Shown here piece after piece: positions 51,401-58,601 of a DNA stretch of 64,000 bases; within the stretch, counting starts at the first letter, position 1; each line of letters begins with the position of its first letter. This DNA comes from Porphyrobacter sp. (GTDB lineage Bacteria; Pseudomonadota; Alphaproteobacteria; Sphingomonadales; Sphingomonadaceae): positions 62,001 through 126,000 of the forward strand of contig JAPZRO010000006.1 of assembly GCA_027531395.1 (NCBI GenBank). Direction: 5' to 3'. The notes beneath the pieces were generated by a model, which made no database searches, was not told the origin of the DNA, and saw only the letters and a program-made list of their open reading frames with translations. The translations under genes and the position numbers were made by a program.

Positions 51401-52475
51401 GACCGGTTCGCAGATCGGCAGCTTCGCCAACTATGCGCGGCGCTACAACGTCCAGACCGAGGCGGCCTATGACGCGCTCAATCCGGGCGGCAATTTCGCG
51501 GCCTTCCGGATCGCGCCGGTGCTTACCGTCACGGTCAATGATGCGACCCGCTTCTACGGCAGCGCCAACCCGCAGTTCACGGCGAGCTTCGCCGGGTTCC
51601 TCGCGGGCGACGACATCAGCGGCCTGATTGGCACGCCCGACTTCACCACCGCAGCCACGCTGACCTCGGGGATCGGAAGCTTCGCGATCAACGCCGCGCT
51701 CGGCACGCTGCTGAGCCAGCAGGGTTACCAGTTCACCTTCGCGCCCGGGACGCTCACCATCACCCCGCGCCCGATCACGGTGACGGCGAACAACCTGTCG
51801 CGGATCTATGGCAACGCCAACCCGTCGCTGACCTTCACGGTCGGCGGTCAGGGGCTGGTCAACGGCGATCAGCTGACCGGCGCGCTGGCGACCACCGCCG
51901 GGCAGACGACCGGGATCGGCACCTATCTGATCACGCAGGGCACGCTGGCCGCCAGCGACAACTACACCGTGACCTTCGTGGGCGGCCAGCTGGCCATCAC
52001 CCCGCGTCCGCTCACGGTGATCGCCAACAGCTTCTCGCGACTGCTCGGCCTGCCCGATCCGGACTTCACCTTCCGGATCTCCGATGGCGGTCTGGTCAAC
52101 GGCGATCAGCTGACGGGCGCGCTGGTGCGCGATCCGGGCGAGTCGATCGGTGCCTATGCCATCCGGCAGGGCACGCTCACTGCGGGCGACAACTACGCCA
52201 TCGACTTCGTCAACGGCCAGCTGACGATCGATCCGCCGCCTGCGCCGGACGTGCTTACCAGCCCGACCATCCTCGAAGAGCCGCTGACGACGGGCGACGA
52301 CCCGCCGGCGCCGGGCGAGGAGGAAGAGGAACGCTTCGGCATGGACTTCCCCGAACAGCCCGATGCGCCGCTGATCTCGGAAGATCCGCTGCTTGACGAT
52401 CCGGTGACCAGCGGCGGCGATGCCTCGCTCTATTCGGGCGTCGGCGTCGGCAACCCCGGCAGCGAGGACAAGTGA
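42432..52475 (+). CDS. Giant Gly-rich TpsA exoprotein with MBG repeats
   Basis: The protein has 3347 aa, uninterrupted. The signal peptide ends GAQAQ. Residues 35-320 resemble the filamentous-haemagglutinin secretion domain (NGNIAVIDGTVLSRV, SPTGILIGNNATFDVG). The middle is a long beta-helix-like region full of GFGG, GGNGG and GDGG turns. Two units of about 1135 residues begin at the motif (V/L)LVAADA or VNLLADA (near residues 455 and 1590), and the motif recurs near 2722. Three MBG-type repeats end the protein (about 3030-3270; FYGSANP, IYGNANP, LLGLPDP, each closing with LTI). An acidic tail follows. It is probably a surface or released adhesin secreted by the adjacent TpsB. Confidence 0.88.
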   Translation: MTHPIRNRSRLMLGCGSTALALALALAPKGAQAQGIDATGSVVVGSAEITNLSTTETLVEVFDPTVVIDWAPNENAAGDAADFIRTGALARFEGPSLTNFAVLNRILPSTNGNIAVIDGTVLSRVLDPASGGLVPGGFVAFYSPTGILIGNNATFDVGSLMLTTLNITDANFQNFASNGFMQMQGATGSTARIQINPGAQITALAENSFFAVVAADVQMLGTARINGSHAYVAGEVVNLSFSNGLFNISVPVGTADTGTVMELNGNIGGPSSNGAGDNHMIYAVAAALADPISMIFRGSLGFDPAQSAGVVNGEIILSANHNVFGRTVDGGNISDGINAVFGANSATSNVRADIFMEDFNASSSVLAISTHRTQVTAFNNDSSVLGNLLMVGRQNAELTASNGQNFLISGDVLVSAQDYGVVSSSLQSLDEINATGGTAFIDAFGGGNMNIGGNVLVAADAFAGAEDISGIAGTAQGGQALIGSTGGTLNIDGNATVSARGVGTNINNVQTGATVRGGLAQFFSVQGGQVTLGGNLDLSSDAIGAQGSLFGASSVSNAFGGTTLINVFNGAGSITIDGEVFASASAFGGSANTAGAGSLADAGSATVSVDGAGTITIVGQLQLDADGTGGNNAGGVGGTGLGGRASVTTFNGGTVNIGAAFDADAVGLGGNGVTGGDGFGGIAGANAITGAITLSGGGFVTAVGLGGNATFGFGGNGGLGRGGNAFFQANGNLTTTASLTVIGDAIAYAQGVGGNGGQGDGSVTPAGRGGDGYGGQFTVPNQADTNFGSGAFILAGGDNGTLSISGQAYALATGFGGDGGNGGSVGVGGRGGDAFGGLAQVGMALLGGNGSVGQGTASFASLLAEAEAYGGFGGFSIGDFPTGDGGNALGGNAFLTVRAGTVTADTINLDAEAFGGEGANGGTATGGIAALFGSLGGSLTANLLNARASGFGGFGGADVTNPGNGGNGLGGEAELDFQGVTVQINGDASVEAEGHGGGTGQFTAGNGTGGTARLGVLGAIAGSATISGNTVISSNGFGGGVDNGNGGQAGDGFGGTSSLQAQGGGTVNLTTVQVMANGFSGEGEIIGYLAGNGTGGNADITATGTGSRITIVHNVTRQQFNQQNFGAILSATGVGGLNTFGTGAGGTGRGGTALVSAAQGGSVALPADPFNDPDSVGFIRLFSRGFGGNSTIVGGAGGTSFGGNVVMDVDGGSLTMGETVLSSFTQGGTAEGDVADVTGGNAFAGSRTVRVRNGGTATLNFVGGGAGAQGGNGTGSANGGNAYIGQNLFEIDNATANIIGQAAIFDQSQGGNGRQGGSVFNVNPFTGLRGSLNIVLNNANITFTPDASGVAGIGGDFVTRGGNGVVRGGDAQGPDFNVTINQTNLSGGRLVINPIIQGGDASDINGIGGNAFGSLVNIAITNSQLTLPGQTLFAADALGGAGGANGTGGAATAGAVGVTFTNATVNLVPDQQGNAGNLLVRSEANAGAGGTMGNATSTRAIVNLIDSTLAGATIAIEARASASPITTGQLGANATGGEARLIMSGVSGITAQQLDINSSARTGQGGSATAGIANLQAASGATATITAPQVNLLADATSLADNTAGIAGATQGGQALVSADGGNLTINGDLLASARGIGAISANLLTGATARGGVAQFFARLGGSLTLSGNLNLDASATGSNGSLGNASSVSDAFGGSAVINVGASGGTISIGGDARAFANAQGGNSNNAGAGSLGDAGEAITNLAGPGLITVTGQLLLNALGRGGNNSGGTGGTGLGGRASAAIFNGGTITIGGRFNGDARGEGGDGRTGGDGLGGISGANAIIGTITIGDRAFAGTEGVGGDAIFGVGGNGGIGRGGNSFFQANGSATQSASVSIVGDAIAFAQGVGGNGGDGNGGTIAAGRGGDGYGGQFSVPNQADPNFNSGAFILAGGDNGNVSVGGEAVAVASGFGGDGGDGFGQQVGGNGGNGFGGLAQVGFALFGQSGTLGQGTATFRRVLAEAEGVGGDGGITDSGGSLNSGDKGSGNSGIARTGNGGTGTGGGAFVTVRAGDMTATQIDLVANGTGGEGALAGTGTGGEAALFGGQGGTVTATGANLSAQGFGGGTFVGTGGDGFGGLAEIEVDGITVTVNGDMVLNASATGGSSDNGAGGNATGGEAYIGQVGPGVSGVMSVTGHTLVVANGFGGNATGNFAAGNGRGGHAWVRSQGGSRKTFGSLQVAAIGLGGTSPTHQGGNGIGGLVQLQSFGTGSQLNVLRNVPSAFASTSGSAMLNANGLGGNTRGGNGVGGTGSGGTLEITATTAGTIALPTDIANDPNAVTPFLSFSVNGFGGGSSVEGGVGGEGFGGDVTVLADGGTITMGRASLSNFAQGGNSLDTGRNITGGDAASGDVSLRVINGGSLTAQLSGGPFARGGNGSGTGNGGLASAGNNLFEVIDSTVNLVGNFNILNTSLGGTGDTGGNGGGGTLTFNASNATINLVQDASGNASLSLSGTMQGGSGVLLGGAATGTTTNVTIANSTISGGRFQVNSLAVGGSAVGSGFGAGRAIGGPVTVNITGSQLNLVGETLFAADARGGASGPGANGGTADSGTVDVTITDSVFTIAANTNPGILRVRSQADGGQGDSAGAATSGRATLNLSGTTLNANQVFVEARAFSFAPDPATGAASAVAGEARLNIEGDSEITTDLIEISTNAQIAGVAGAAYAGQSTLVIAPGSTAIVNASTINLLADASGANPSQLTNYAGRFSIELGGGTVNAGTLLASATGDTPFGIVPGLSQIIADGARLNVASTLTARTIRDLLISTGNGGVIGDTITSDTSVAIDLDANGTIEISGDGSSGGLGGRTIDALAGRSILLSGNISTRNGAINLTANHGGAQPQSPAPVSVITMAQGTRINAGTGTVTIHLLDGAGDPQRVNGAITLANITGGLIDVRNFGTSPGSDITVLAGGVLTASGTGRAIDLASLNGEVINLAGDAGLVLTGGGHYGIFAATPTGSQIGSFANYARRYNVQTEAAYDALNPGGNFAAFRIAPVLTVTVNDATRFYGSANPQFTASFAGFLAGDDISGLIGTPDFTTAATLTSGIGSFAINAALGTLLSQQGYQFTFAPGTLTITPRPITVTANNLSRIYGNANPSLTFTVGGQGLVNGDQLTGALATTAGQTTGIGTYLITQGTLAASDNYTVTFVGGQLAITPRPLTVIANSFSRLLGLPDPDFTFRISDGGLVNGDQLTGALVRDPGESIGAYAIRQGTLTAGDNYAIDFVNGQLTIDPPPAPDVLTSPTILEEPLTTGDDPPAPGEEEEERFGMDFPEQPDAPLISEDPLLDDPVTSGGDASLYSGVGVGNPGSEDK
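43794..47198 (+). repeat. Tandem duplication in tpsA, unit A
   Basis: This is the first copy of a 3.4-kb in-frame duplication. Landmarks match unit B at a constant offset of 3405 bases: the Asp of AADA at 43809 and 47214, CAGGGCGGTCAGGC at 43857 and 47262, and GQGTA at 44991 and 48396. By TLFAADA (46722 and 50121) the offset has dropped to 3399. The copies have diverged at many positions, so the event is old. Confidence 0.85.
47199..50594 (+). repeat. Tandem duplication in tpsA, unit B
   Basis: This is the second copy, of about 3396 bases. It ends where the opening motif appears again (INLLADASG, Asp codon at 50610), which marks the beginning of a third, unduplicated stretch. Sections such as GRGGDGYGGQF.VPNQAD are nearly the same in both units. 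Confidence 0.85.
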
Positions 52476-52476
52476 G

Positions 52477-55400
52477 ATGAGCCAGAATCGCAGCATCGCC
52501 CGCCCCGCACTCGTCGCCGCAACCGCGCTGTTCGGCCTCGCCGCCGGCGTGGTCGCGGCCCCGGGCGCGGCGCGCTCGCCGACCGAGACCAGCATCAGCC
52601 TGCGCGACACCTTCCCGATCGGTTCCAACGGCCTGTGCGAGGCGCAGATCCTCGCCCCCGAACCGGGGGCAGGGCTGTTCGACCGGCGCTATTCGATCAT
52701 CTGCCGCGATGCCGCCACGCCGGTTGGCACGCTGTGGGTGGTCAAGGGCAAGGATGCCGATGTCGCTCCGGCGCGCTTTGCCGGACAGGACGCGACCTGC
52801 AATCCGGGCAGCGGCGGGGCCGAAGTCCCCGGCCTGACGGGCGCGCAGCGGCTTGCCTGCTCGCGCTCGGGCAGCATCGTGCGCAGCGACCTGCTGGTCG
52901 GCAGCCGCGGCGGGCGGACCTTTGCCGCGAGCGGCCTTGCCGCCTACAGCAAGGCGCTCGAACTGGGGCTGGCCTCGCTCGCCAATGACCGGGTGATGCC
53001 GGGCACGGTCGAAATCCCGCTCACCAGCGCGACCGACGATCTCGCCTTCGCGCGCCAGCAGGCCGAGGCGATCTCGGCCGACCAGGCGCTGATCGAGGCC
53101 TATCGCCGCAGCAATGCCGGCAACTTCGCCGAGGCGGCGGAGTTCTTCGCGGTCTCGGCGGCGGCGCTGGCCGGGCCGGGTGCCGCCGAGGCGCGGCTCA
53201 ATTCCGCGCTCCAGCAGTCCAATCTCGGCAATTTCGCCGAATCCCGCCGCCTGTTCGCCGCCAGCCGCGAGGTCAGCAGCAGCAGCCCGGTGCTGGCCCG
53301 TCTGCAGCGCAATTACGAGGCGATGGACGCTCTCAACCAGCGCAAAGCCCAGGCGGCGCTGACGATCCTCGATACGCCGGTCACCGCCAGCTTCACCGAT
53401 GCCGAGGACCTGCGCCAGCTGCGGCTCGGGCGCTCGATGGCGAGCCAGCTGGCGAGCGAGAACGAGCGCATCACCAGCAGCTTCAGCACCAGCCTCACCC
53501 CGCCGGAGCGCGCGCGGCTGCTCGACGGGCAGCACGCCTATCTCAAGGCCACCACCCTGCGCCAGCTGGGCCGTTCGAGCGAGGCTGTGGCGCTGTTGCG
53601 CGAGGCCGAGGCGACCCTCGGCGAGGTGCGCGACGGGCGCGTGATTTCGGTCGCGTGGCTGCGCGCGCAGGTGCTGGGCGAACTCGCCGAAGTGGCCGAG
53701 CGTTCGGGCCAGCCGGTCGAGGCTGAAGGGCTGCACCGGCAGGCCATCGCGCTGCTGGAAGCGACCTATCCCGATGCCCCCGTGCTCGATAGCGCGCGGG
53801 CACAGCTGGCGGGCTTCTTCGCCCGCGGCGGACGCCGCGATGATGCGCTTGCGGTCTATCGCTCGATCGTCAGCGGCGCCGAGGGGCGGCCCATGCCGTC
53901 GCTGCGCAATCTCATGACGCCCTATTTCGCGCTGCTGACCGACGGCAAGTCGTCCGCCAGCGAGGCTTCGAGCGATCTGTTCGCCGCCAGCCAGCTGCTC
54001 CAGCGTCCGGGCCTCGCCCAGACCCAGGCCGCGCTCGCCCGCGAGCTTTCGGGCGGCAGCGACGAGGCCTCGCAGCTGTTCCGTACTGCAACCAATCTCG
54101 GTCGTTCGATCGAACAGCAGCGCGTGGCCCTGCTCGATCTGGAATCGCTGCCCCAGCCGACCGGCCAGCAGACCACCCAGATCGCCGAACGTCGCCAGCG
54201 GCTCGAACAGCTGCTGGTGCAGCAGACCGAAGTGCTGGAAAAGCTCGCGACCTATCCCCGCTACCGGGCGGTCAGCGAACAGGCGATCAGCCTTGCCGAC
54301 CTGCAGGCAACGCTCGCTCCGGGTGAAGCCTATGTGAAGCTGGTGACGCTCGATACCGACACCTACGTGCTCTATGCCGGCGCCGATCAGGCGATGGCAT
54401 GGCGCGCGGATGCGACGCCGGCCGAGCTGGAAAAGCTGGTCGCCAAGATCCGCGAGAGCATCGCGGTGATCGAAGGCGGGCAGGTGCTGACCTATCCCTT
54501 CGACATCGAGCGCTCGCGCGAGCTCTATGTGCGCCTGTTCGCGCCGGTCGCCGATCGCCTGCCCAAGCTCGAGCATATCGTGTTCGAGCCCGATGGCGCG
54601 CTGCTCAAGCTGCCGATCAACCTGCTGGTCACCGACGATGCCAGTGTCGAGGCCTACAAGGCGCGGATGGTAGGCAAGAACGCGGACGAATATGACTTCC
54701 GCGGGACGGCCTGGCTGGGCCGGACGACGCGGATCAGCACCTCGGTGGCGGCCGCGGCCTTCCGCGACGTGCGCAAGGCGCGCCCGTCCGCAGCCAGCCG
54801 CGCCTATCTCGGCCTGGGCGAGAACCTGCCGATCGGCGAGGCGACGCCCGGTGCCTCGCGCACCCGCGCGGCGCTGGAAGGCGGCGAGAAGTGCCAGTGG
54901 TCGCCCAATATCTGGGCCAACCCGATCAAGGCCGACGAGCTGCGCGACGCCGCCACCCGGTTCAGCGGTGCCAGCCGCGTGCTGACTGGCGGGGAGTTCA
55001 CCGACAGCGCGATCATGGGTCTGGCCGACCTTTCGGATTACCGCATCCTGCACTTCGCCACCCACGGTCTCGTCACCGCGCCGCAGCCCGAATGTCCGCC
55101 GCGCCCCGCGCTGCTGACCAGCTTCGACGAGGAGAAGGAGTCCGACGGGTTGCTGAGCTTTGCCGAGATCTTCGGCCTGCGCATCGATGCCGACCTCGTG
55201 ATCCTCTCGGCCTGCGACACGGCCGGCAGCGCCACGGTTGGCGCGACCCGCGAGGCGGGGGTGACGAGCGGCGGCGAGTTCGCGCTCGACGGTCTGGTGC
55301 GTGCCTTCGTGGGCGCGGGCGGGCGCACGGTGCTGGCGAGCCACTGGCCGGTGCCGGACGACTTCAACGCCACCGGAAGGCTGATCTCCGGCCTGTTCAC

Positions 55401-55536
55401 CGAGGACGGCCGCGCCACCGCCGAGGCGCTGCGCGCCTCGCAGCTCGGCCTGATGGACGATGCCGATACCTCGCATCCGTTCTACTGGTCGGCCTTTGCC
55501 GTGGTCGGCGACGGCGCCGCGCGCCTTGCGCGCTGA
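52477..55536 (+). CDS. Secreted TPR-CHAT caspase-like protein
   Basis: The protein has 1019 aa and a signal peptide (ending VVAAPGAA). A TPR-like helical region spans about 200-560 and a C-terminal CHAT domain about 720-1015. The catalytic dyad is visible: His863 in HFATHG and Cys913 in LSACDT. HPFYWSAFAVVG near the end is typical of the family. The ATG at 52477 lies one base after the tpsA stop. CHAT proteins are caspase-like proteases. Its export with a TPS pair suggests that it processes or tethers the exoprotein in the envelope (inference). Confidence 0.88.
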   Translation: MSQNRSIARPALVAATALFGLAAGVVAAPGAARSPTETSISLRDTFPIGSNGLCEAQILAPEPGAGLFDRRYSIICRDAATPVGTLWVVKGKDADVAPARFAGQDATCNPGSGGAEVPGLTGAQRLACSRSGSIVRSDLLVGSRGGRTFAASGLAAYSKALELGLASLANDRVMPGTVEIPLTSATDDLAFARQQAEAISADQALIEAYRRSNAGNFAEAAEFFAVSAAALAGPGAAEARLNSALQQSNLGNFAESRRLFAASREVSSSSPVLARLQRNYEAMDALNQRKAQAALTILDTPVTASFTDAEDLRQLRLGRSMASQLASENERITSSFSTSLTPPERARLLDGQHAYLKATTLRQLGRSSEAVALLREAEATLGEVRDGRVISVAWLRAQVLGELAEVAERSGQPVEAEGLHRQAIALLEATYPDAPVLDSARAQLAGFFARGGRRDDALAVYRSIVSGAEGRPMPSLRNLMTPYFALLTDGKSSASEASSDLFAASQLLQRPGLAQTQAALARELSGGSDEASQLFRTATNLGRSIEQQRVALLDLESLPQPTGQQTTQIAERRQRLEQLLVQQTEVLEKLATYPRYRAVSEQAISLADLQATLAPGEAYVKLVTLDTDTYVLYAGADQAMAWRADATPAELEKLVAKIRESIAVIEGGQVLTYPFDIERSRELYVRLFAPVADRLPKLEHIVFEPDGALLKLPINLLVTDDASVEAYKARMVGKNADEYDFRGTAWLGRTTRISTSVAAAAFRDVRKARPSAASRAYLGLGENLPIGEATPGASRTRAALEGGEKCQWSPNIWANPIKADELRDAATRFSGASRVLTGGEFTDSAIMGLADLSDYRILHFATHGLVTAPQPECPPRPALLTSFDEEKESDGLLSFAEIFGLRIDADLVILSACDTAGSATVGATREAGVTSGGEFALDGLVRAFVGAGGRTVLASHWPVPDDFNATGRLISGLFTEDGRATAEALRASQLGLMDDADTSHPFYWSAFAVVGDGAARLAR

Positions 55537-55557
55537 TCTGACGAGGGATCGCACCCG

Positions 55558-57615
55558 GTGAACGAACCGCAAGCCAAACGCGCGTCGCCGTTCGGCTGGC
55601 TGCGGCGCGGCTGGCGCAACGTGCGCGAGGCGGGCACCGTCCAGCTTGCCCTGACCGTCATGCTCCTTGGTCTGGCGATGCTGATCGCGCGCTACAGCTG
55701 GGTGCTGCCCGGTTCCGAGCCGACCCCGCTCATCAGCGAGGCCGAGCGCGCGTTCTATGATCTGAGGGCCTATTACGCCGCCGATCTGGTCGAGGAAGAC
55801 AAGCGGGTCGTGCTGGTGGTCTACACCGACCAGACCCTGATCGCCGCGCGCAAACGCTCGCCGCTCGATCGCGGCCTGCTGGCCAAGACATTGCGCACGC
55901 TCGACACCTTCGAGCCCAAGGCGATCGGGATCGACATCCTGTTCGACCAGCCGCAGGACGAGGACGAGGAACTGATCGCGACGCTGCGCGGGATGAAGAC
56001 CCCGGTCGCGGTTGCCTATGCCGCCAAGGCGACCAACCCGGACGACATCGAGTTCGAACAGCAGCAATATCTCGAACAGTTCATGGCGCGGCTGAAGGGC
56101 AGCAATGCACGCCCGGCGAGCATCCGGCTCGACAACACCTTCGGTGCGACCCGGCTGTGGCCTGACATCCGCGAAGGCATCCCGCCACTTCTCGGGCGCG
56201 TGATGCTAGCCGATGCTGGCGAGCCGGCGACGGCCTTTGCCAATTACGAGGGCGCGATCGACTACCGGCGGCCCAAGTATCAGGATTCGGTGCTTTTCCC
56301 TCCCGCCCAGATCGATCTGTTTGTCGATCCCGATCCGGAGATCCTGCCCTTCCTCAAGGAGCAATATGCCGGCAAGTATATCCTGATCGGCGGCGATATC
56401 GTCGACTATGACCGGGTCGAGACGACGTTCACCTCGATCAACGGCGAGGTGCCCGCCGGGATCGCCGTCCATGCCGAAATCATCGCCCAGATGCTCGATA
56501 ACCGGGTTCTCCAGCCGATCCCGACATGGATGCTGTGGGCGATGGCGGCGCTGGTGGTGCTGATCGCGACGCTGACCGCGCTGCTCGAATGGCCTGCGAG
56601 AAAGCTGGCGCTGTTTGGCGTGGCGCAGTTGCTGATCTTTCAGGGCACCCCGGTGCTGTTGCAAGTTCGCAATGTCGATACCTACGGATTGCCGGTGGTC
56701 GGCTGGCTGATCGGATGGGTCCTGGTCTATACCGCCGTCACGGTGGCCGCGCGCGCTTCGGGCGCGGTGCAGCGCAATTTCGCCGCCAGTGCGCTCGGCA
56801 AGTATATCCCGCGCGACATTGCCCAGGCGATCATCGACAAGCCCGAACTGCTGAGCCTCGGCGGCGAGAAGCGCGCGATCTTCGTGCTGTTCAGCGATCT
56901 CGAAGGCTTCACCAAGATGAGCCACGCGATCGCGCCGGAAATGGTGGCGAAGCTCCTCAACCGCTATCTCGACATGCTCAGCCAGGTGGTGCTCGATCAT
57001 GGCGGGGTGATCGACAAGTTCGTGGGCGATGCCGTGGTCGCCTTCTGGGGCGCGCCGATCAGCCGGCCTGATGATGGCGAGCGGGCAGCCAAGGCAGGCT
57101 ATGCGCTGTGGCAGGCGGGCGAGGCTTTCCGCGCCGAGGTCGCCGCGATGGACCCCGATCTGCCCAAGATCGGCAAGACCCGCGTCGGCCTGCACTTCGG
57201 CGAGGCGGTGATCGGCAATTTCGGCGGGGCAACCCGCATCCAGTACACCGCGCTGGGTGATTCGATGAACACCGCCGCCCGGCTGGAGTCCGCCAACAAG
57301 GCGCTGGATTCGAGCGTTATGGCCAGCCGCGAATTCGCCGAAGCCTCGGGGCTCGACTGGTGGCGGCCGATGGGCCGGGTGGTGCTGCGCGGCCGCTCAA
57401 GCCCCGTCGATCTGTTTGAACCTGCTCCCGATTTTCCGCCAGCGGACCGCACGGTGCTCGCCGAGGCTTGTGCTAAAGCGCTGTCCGGAGACCGCGACGG
57501 CGCGGTTCGGCTTGCGCAGGATGTGGCTGATCGTCATCCGGATGATTCAGCGTTACGTAATCTGGTAAAGCGGATGCTCGAAATGAACGAGGGAGGAACC
57601 TATGTTCTCGGCTAA
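55558..57615 (+). CDS. CHASE2-domain class III adenylate cyclase
   Basis: The protein has 685 aa. An N-terminal membrane segment (about 28-46) and an extracytoplasmic CHASE2 sensor (about 55-315) are followed by three membrane helices (about 320-400). A cytoplasmic cyclase domain (about 435-610) ends it. Metal-binding Asp447 (FSDLEGFT) and Asp491 (FVGDAVVAFWG) are present. Lys487 and Thr564 (YTALGDSMNTAARLES) fit ATP specificity. The start is GTG at 55558, 21 bases after the CHAT gene. It probably makes cAMP in response to an envelope signal related to the co-encoded exoprotein system. Confidence 0.9.
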   Translation: MNEPQAKRASPFGWLRRGWRNVREAGTVQLALTVMLLGLAMLIARYSWVLPGSEPTPLISEAERAFYDLRAYYAADLVEEDKRVVLVVYTDQTLIAARKRSPLDRGLLAKTLRTLDTFEPKAIGIDILFDQPQDEDEELIATLRGMKTPVAVAYAAKATNPDDIEFEQQQYLEQFMARLKGSNARPASIRLDNTFGATRLWPDIREGIPPLLGRVMLADAGEPATAFANYEGAIDYRRPKYQDSVLFPPAQIDLFVDPDPEILPFLKEQYAGKYILIGGDIVDYDRVETTFTSINGEVPAGIAVHAEIIAQMLDNRVLQPIPTWMLWAMAALVVLIATLTALLEWPARKLALFGVAQLLIFQGTPVLLQVRNVDTYGLPVVGWLIGWVLVYTAVTVAARASGAVQRNFAASALGKYIPRDIAQAIIDKPELLSLGGEKRAIFVLFSDLEGFTKMSHAIAPEMVAKLLNRYLDMLSQVVLDHGGVIDKFVGDAVVAFWGAPISRPDDGERAAKAGYALWQAGEAFRAEVAAMDPDLPKIGKTRVGLHFGEAVIGNFGGATRIQYTALGDSMNTAARLESANKALDSSVMASREFAEASGLDWWRPMGRVVLRGRSSPVDLFEPAPDFPPADRTVLAEACAKALSGDRDGAVRLAQDVADRHPDDSALRNLVKRMLEMNEGGTYVLG

Positions 57616-58345
57616 ATTGAAACGGACGATGGCGGCACTGGCGCTGGGCGGCGCGGCGCTGGCTCTGCCGGTCGCGGCGATGGCCGGCGTGGTGGTCAAG
57701 TCCACCGGCCCTTCATCAACCAAGTACCCCGTCGGCACCAAGCTCGACGACAATGCCTCGATCACGCTCAAGCCCGGCGATGTGGTGACTGTGCTCACCA
57801 GCGAAGGCACCCGCGTGATCAAGGGGGGCGGCACCTTCCGCGTCGGTGACCGGCCGCAGGTTGCCTCGGACCGCTTCGCCTCGCTCACCCGCAAGCGCGC
57901 CGCCACCCGCGTGCGCACCGGGGCTGTGCGCGGTGATACCGATACCAACGCGACCAATCCGAGCCTGTGGTATGTCGATGTCACCCGCTCGGGCACGATC
58001 TGCCTCTATGATCTCGCCACCGTCCGCCTGTGGCGTCCGGCGACCGGCAGCGTCGAAACCTACCGCGTGGTCGGTCATGACGGCACCAACCCGGTCGAGG
58101 TGACCTTCGACGATGTCGCCGCGGTCACTCCGCTCGATCCCAGCCGTCTCGCGATCACTGAGGGCGGCCATTACGTGATCACCGCGCCGGACGGCACCAC
58201 CAGCGCGCAGCTCAACTTCGTGCTGCTGGCCGATGATCTCGAAGCCCCCGACGTGCTGGCCGAGGCGCTGATCGCCAAAGGCTGCTCGGTGCAGCTCGAA
58301 ACCCTCGCCAGCACCCTCGAAGCCTCTGCCGAGGGTGCGGACTGA
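57602..58345 (+). CDS. Small secreted protein of the TPS operon, unknown function
   Basis: The protein has 247 aa and a signal peptide ending AAMAG. The segment after it (STGPSSTKYPVGTKL, LKPGDVVTVLTSEGTRVI) looks like a FecR- or SH3-like beta fold. One pair of cysteines (ICLYD and KGCSV) could form a disulfide. The ATG at 57602 overlaps the cyclase gene by 14 bases, so expression is tightly linked. A periplasmic partner or ligand of the CHASE2 domain is one idea. I do not recognise a named family. Confidence 0.75.
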   Translation: MFSAKLKRTMAALALGGAALALPVAAMAGVVVKSTGPSSTKYPVGTKLDDNASITLKPGDVVTVLTSEGTRVIKGGGTFRVGDRPQVASDRFASLTRKRAATRVRTGAVRGDTDTNATNPSLWYVDVTRSGTICLYDLATVRLWRPATGSVETYRVVGHDGTNPVEVTFDDVAAVTPLDPSRLAITEGGHYVITAPDGTTSAQLNFVLLADDLEAPDVLAEALIAKGCSVQLETLASTLEASAEGAD

Positions 58346-58357
58346 TCCACTCGCCCT

Positions 58358-58379
58358 GCCGGCGGGTTGCCCCGCCGGC
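58358..58379 (+). terminator. Hairpin ending the TPS operon
   Basis: A perfect nine-base stem (GCCGGCGGG and CCCGCCGGC) with loop TTGC starts 12 bases after the last stop of the TPS operon. There is no T run. The 256-base gap to the next gene suggests a separate promoter for the cytochrome unit. Confidence 0.6.
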
Positions 58380-58601
58380 GGTGTGACGAGTTGGAGACAA
58401 GCGGAAAAATTGCCGATTGCCTGTTGCATCCCCGCGCCAAGATTGGGACAAGGGGGCGGGTCGGTCTGACGGGGAGTCGGCGGCAGGGGATTCCTGACGC
58501 AGCTCTACAAGCGCGGGTGCAGGGGCACTGCTAGCCTGCATGGCGTGATGGCAGTTCGACCGGCCGGGTGGTCCGGCTGAAAGCATCTCGGGGGGGATGG
58601 G

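Noticed and set aside
52255..56067. A 1270-codon open frame on the minus strand
   Set aside because: It runs antisense to the 3' end of tpsA, the CHAT gene and part of the cyclase gene, which have clear motifs. Its sequence is Arg/Gly/Ala-rich without domains. It is a GC-driven shadow.
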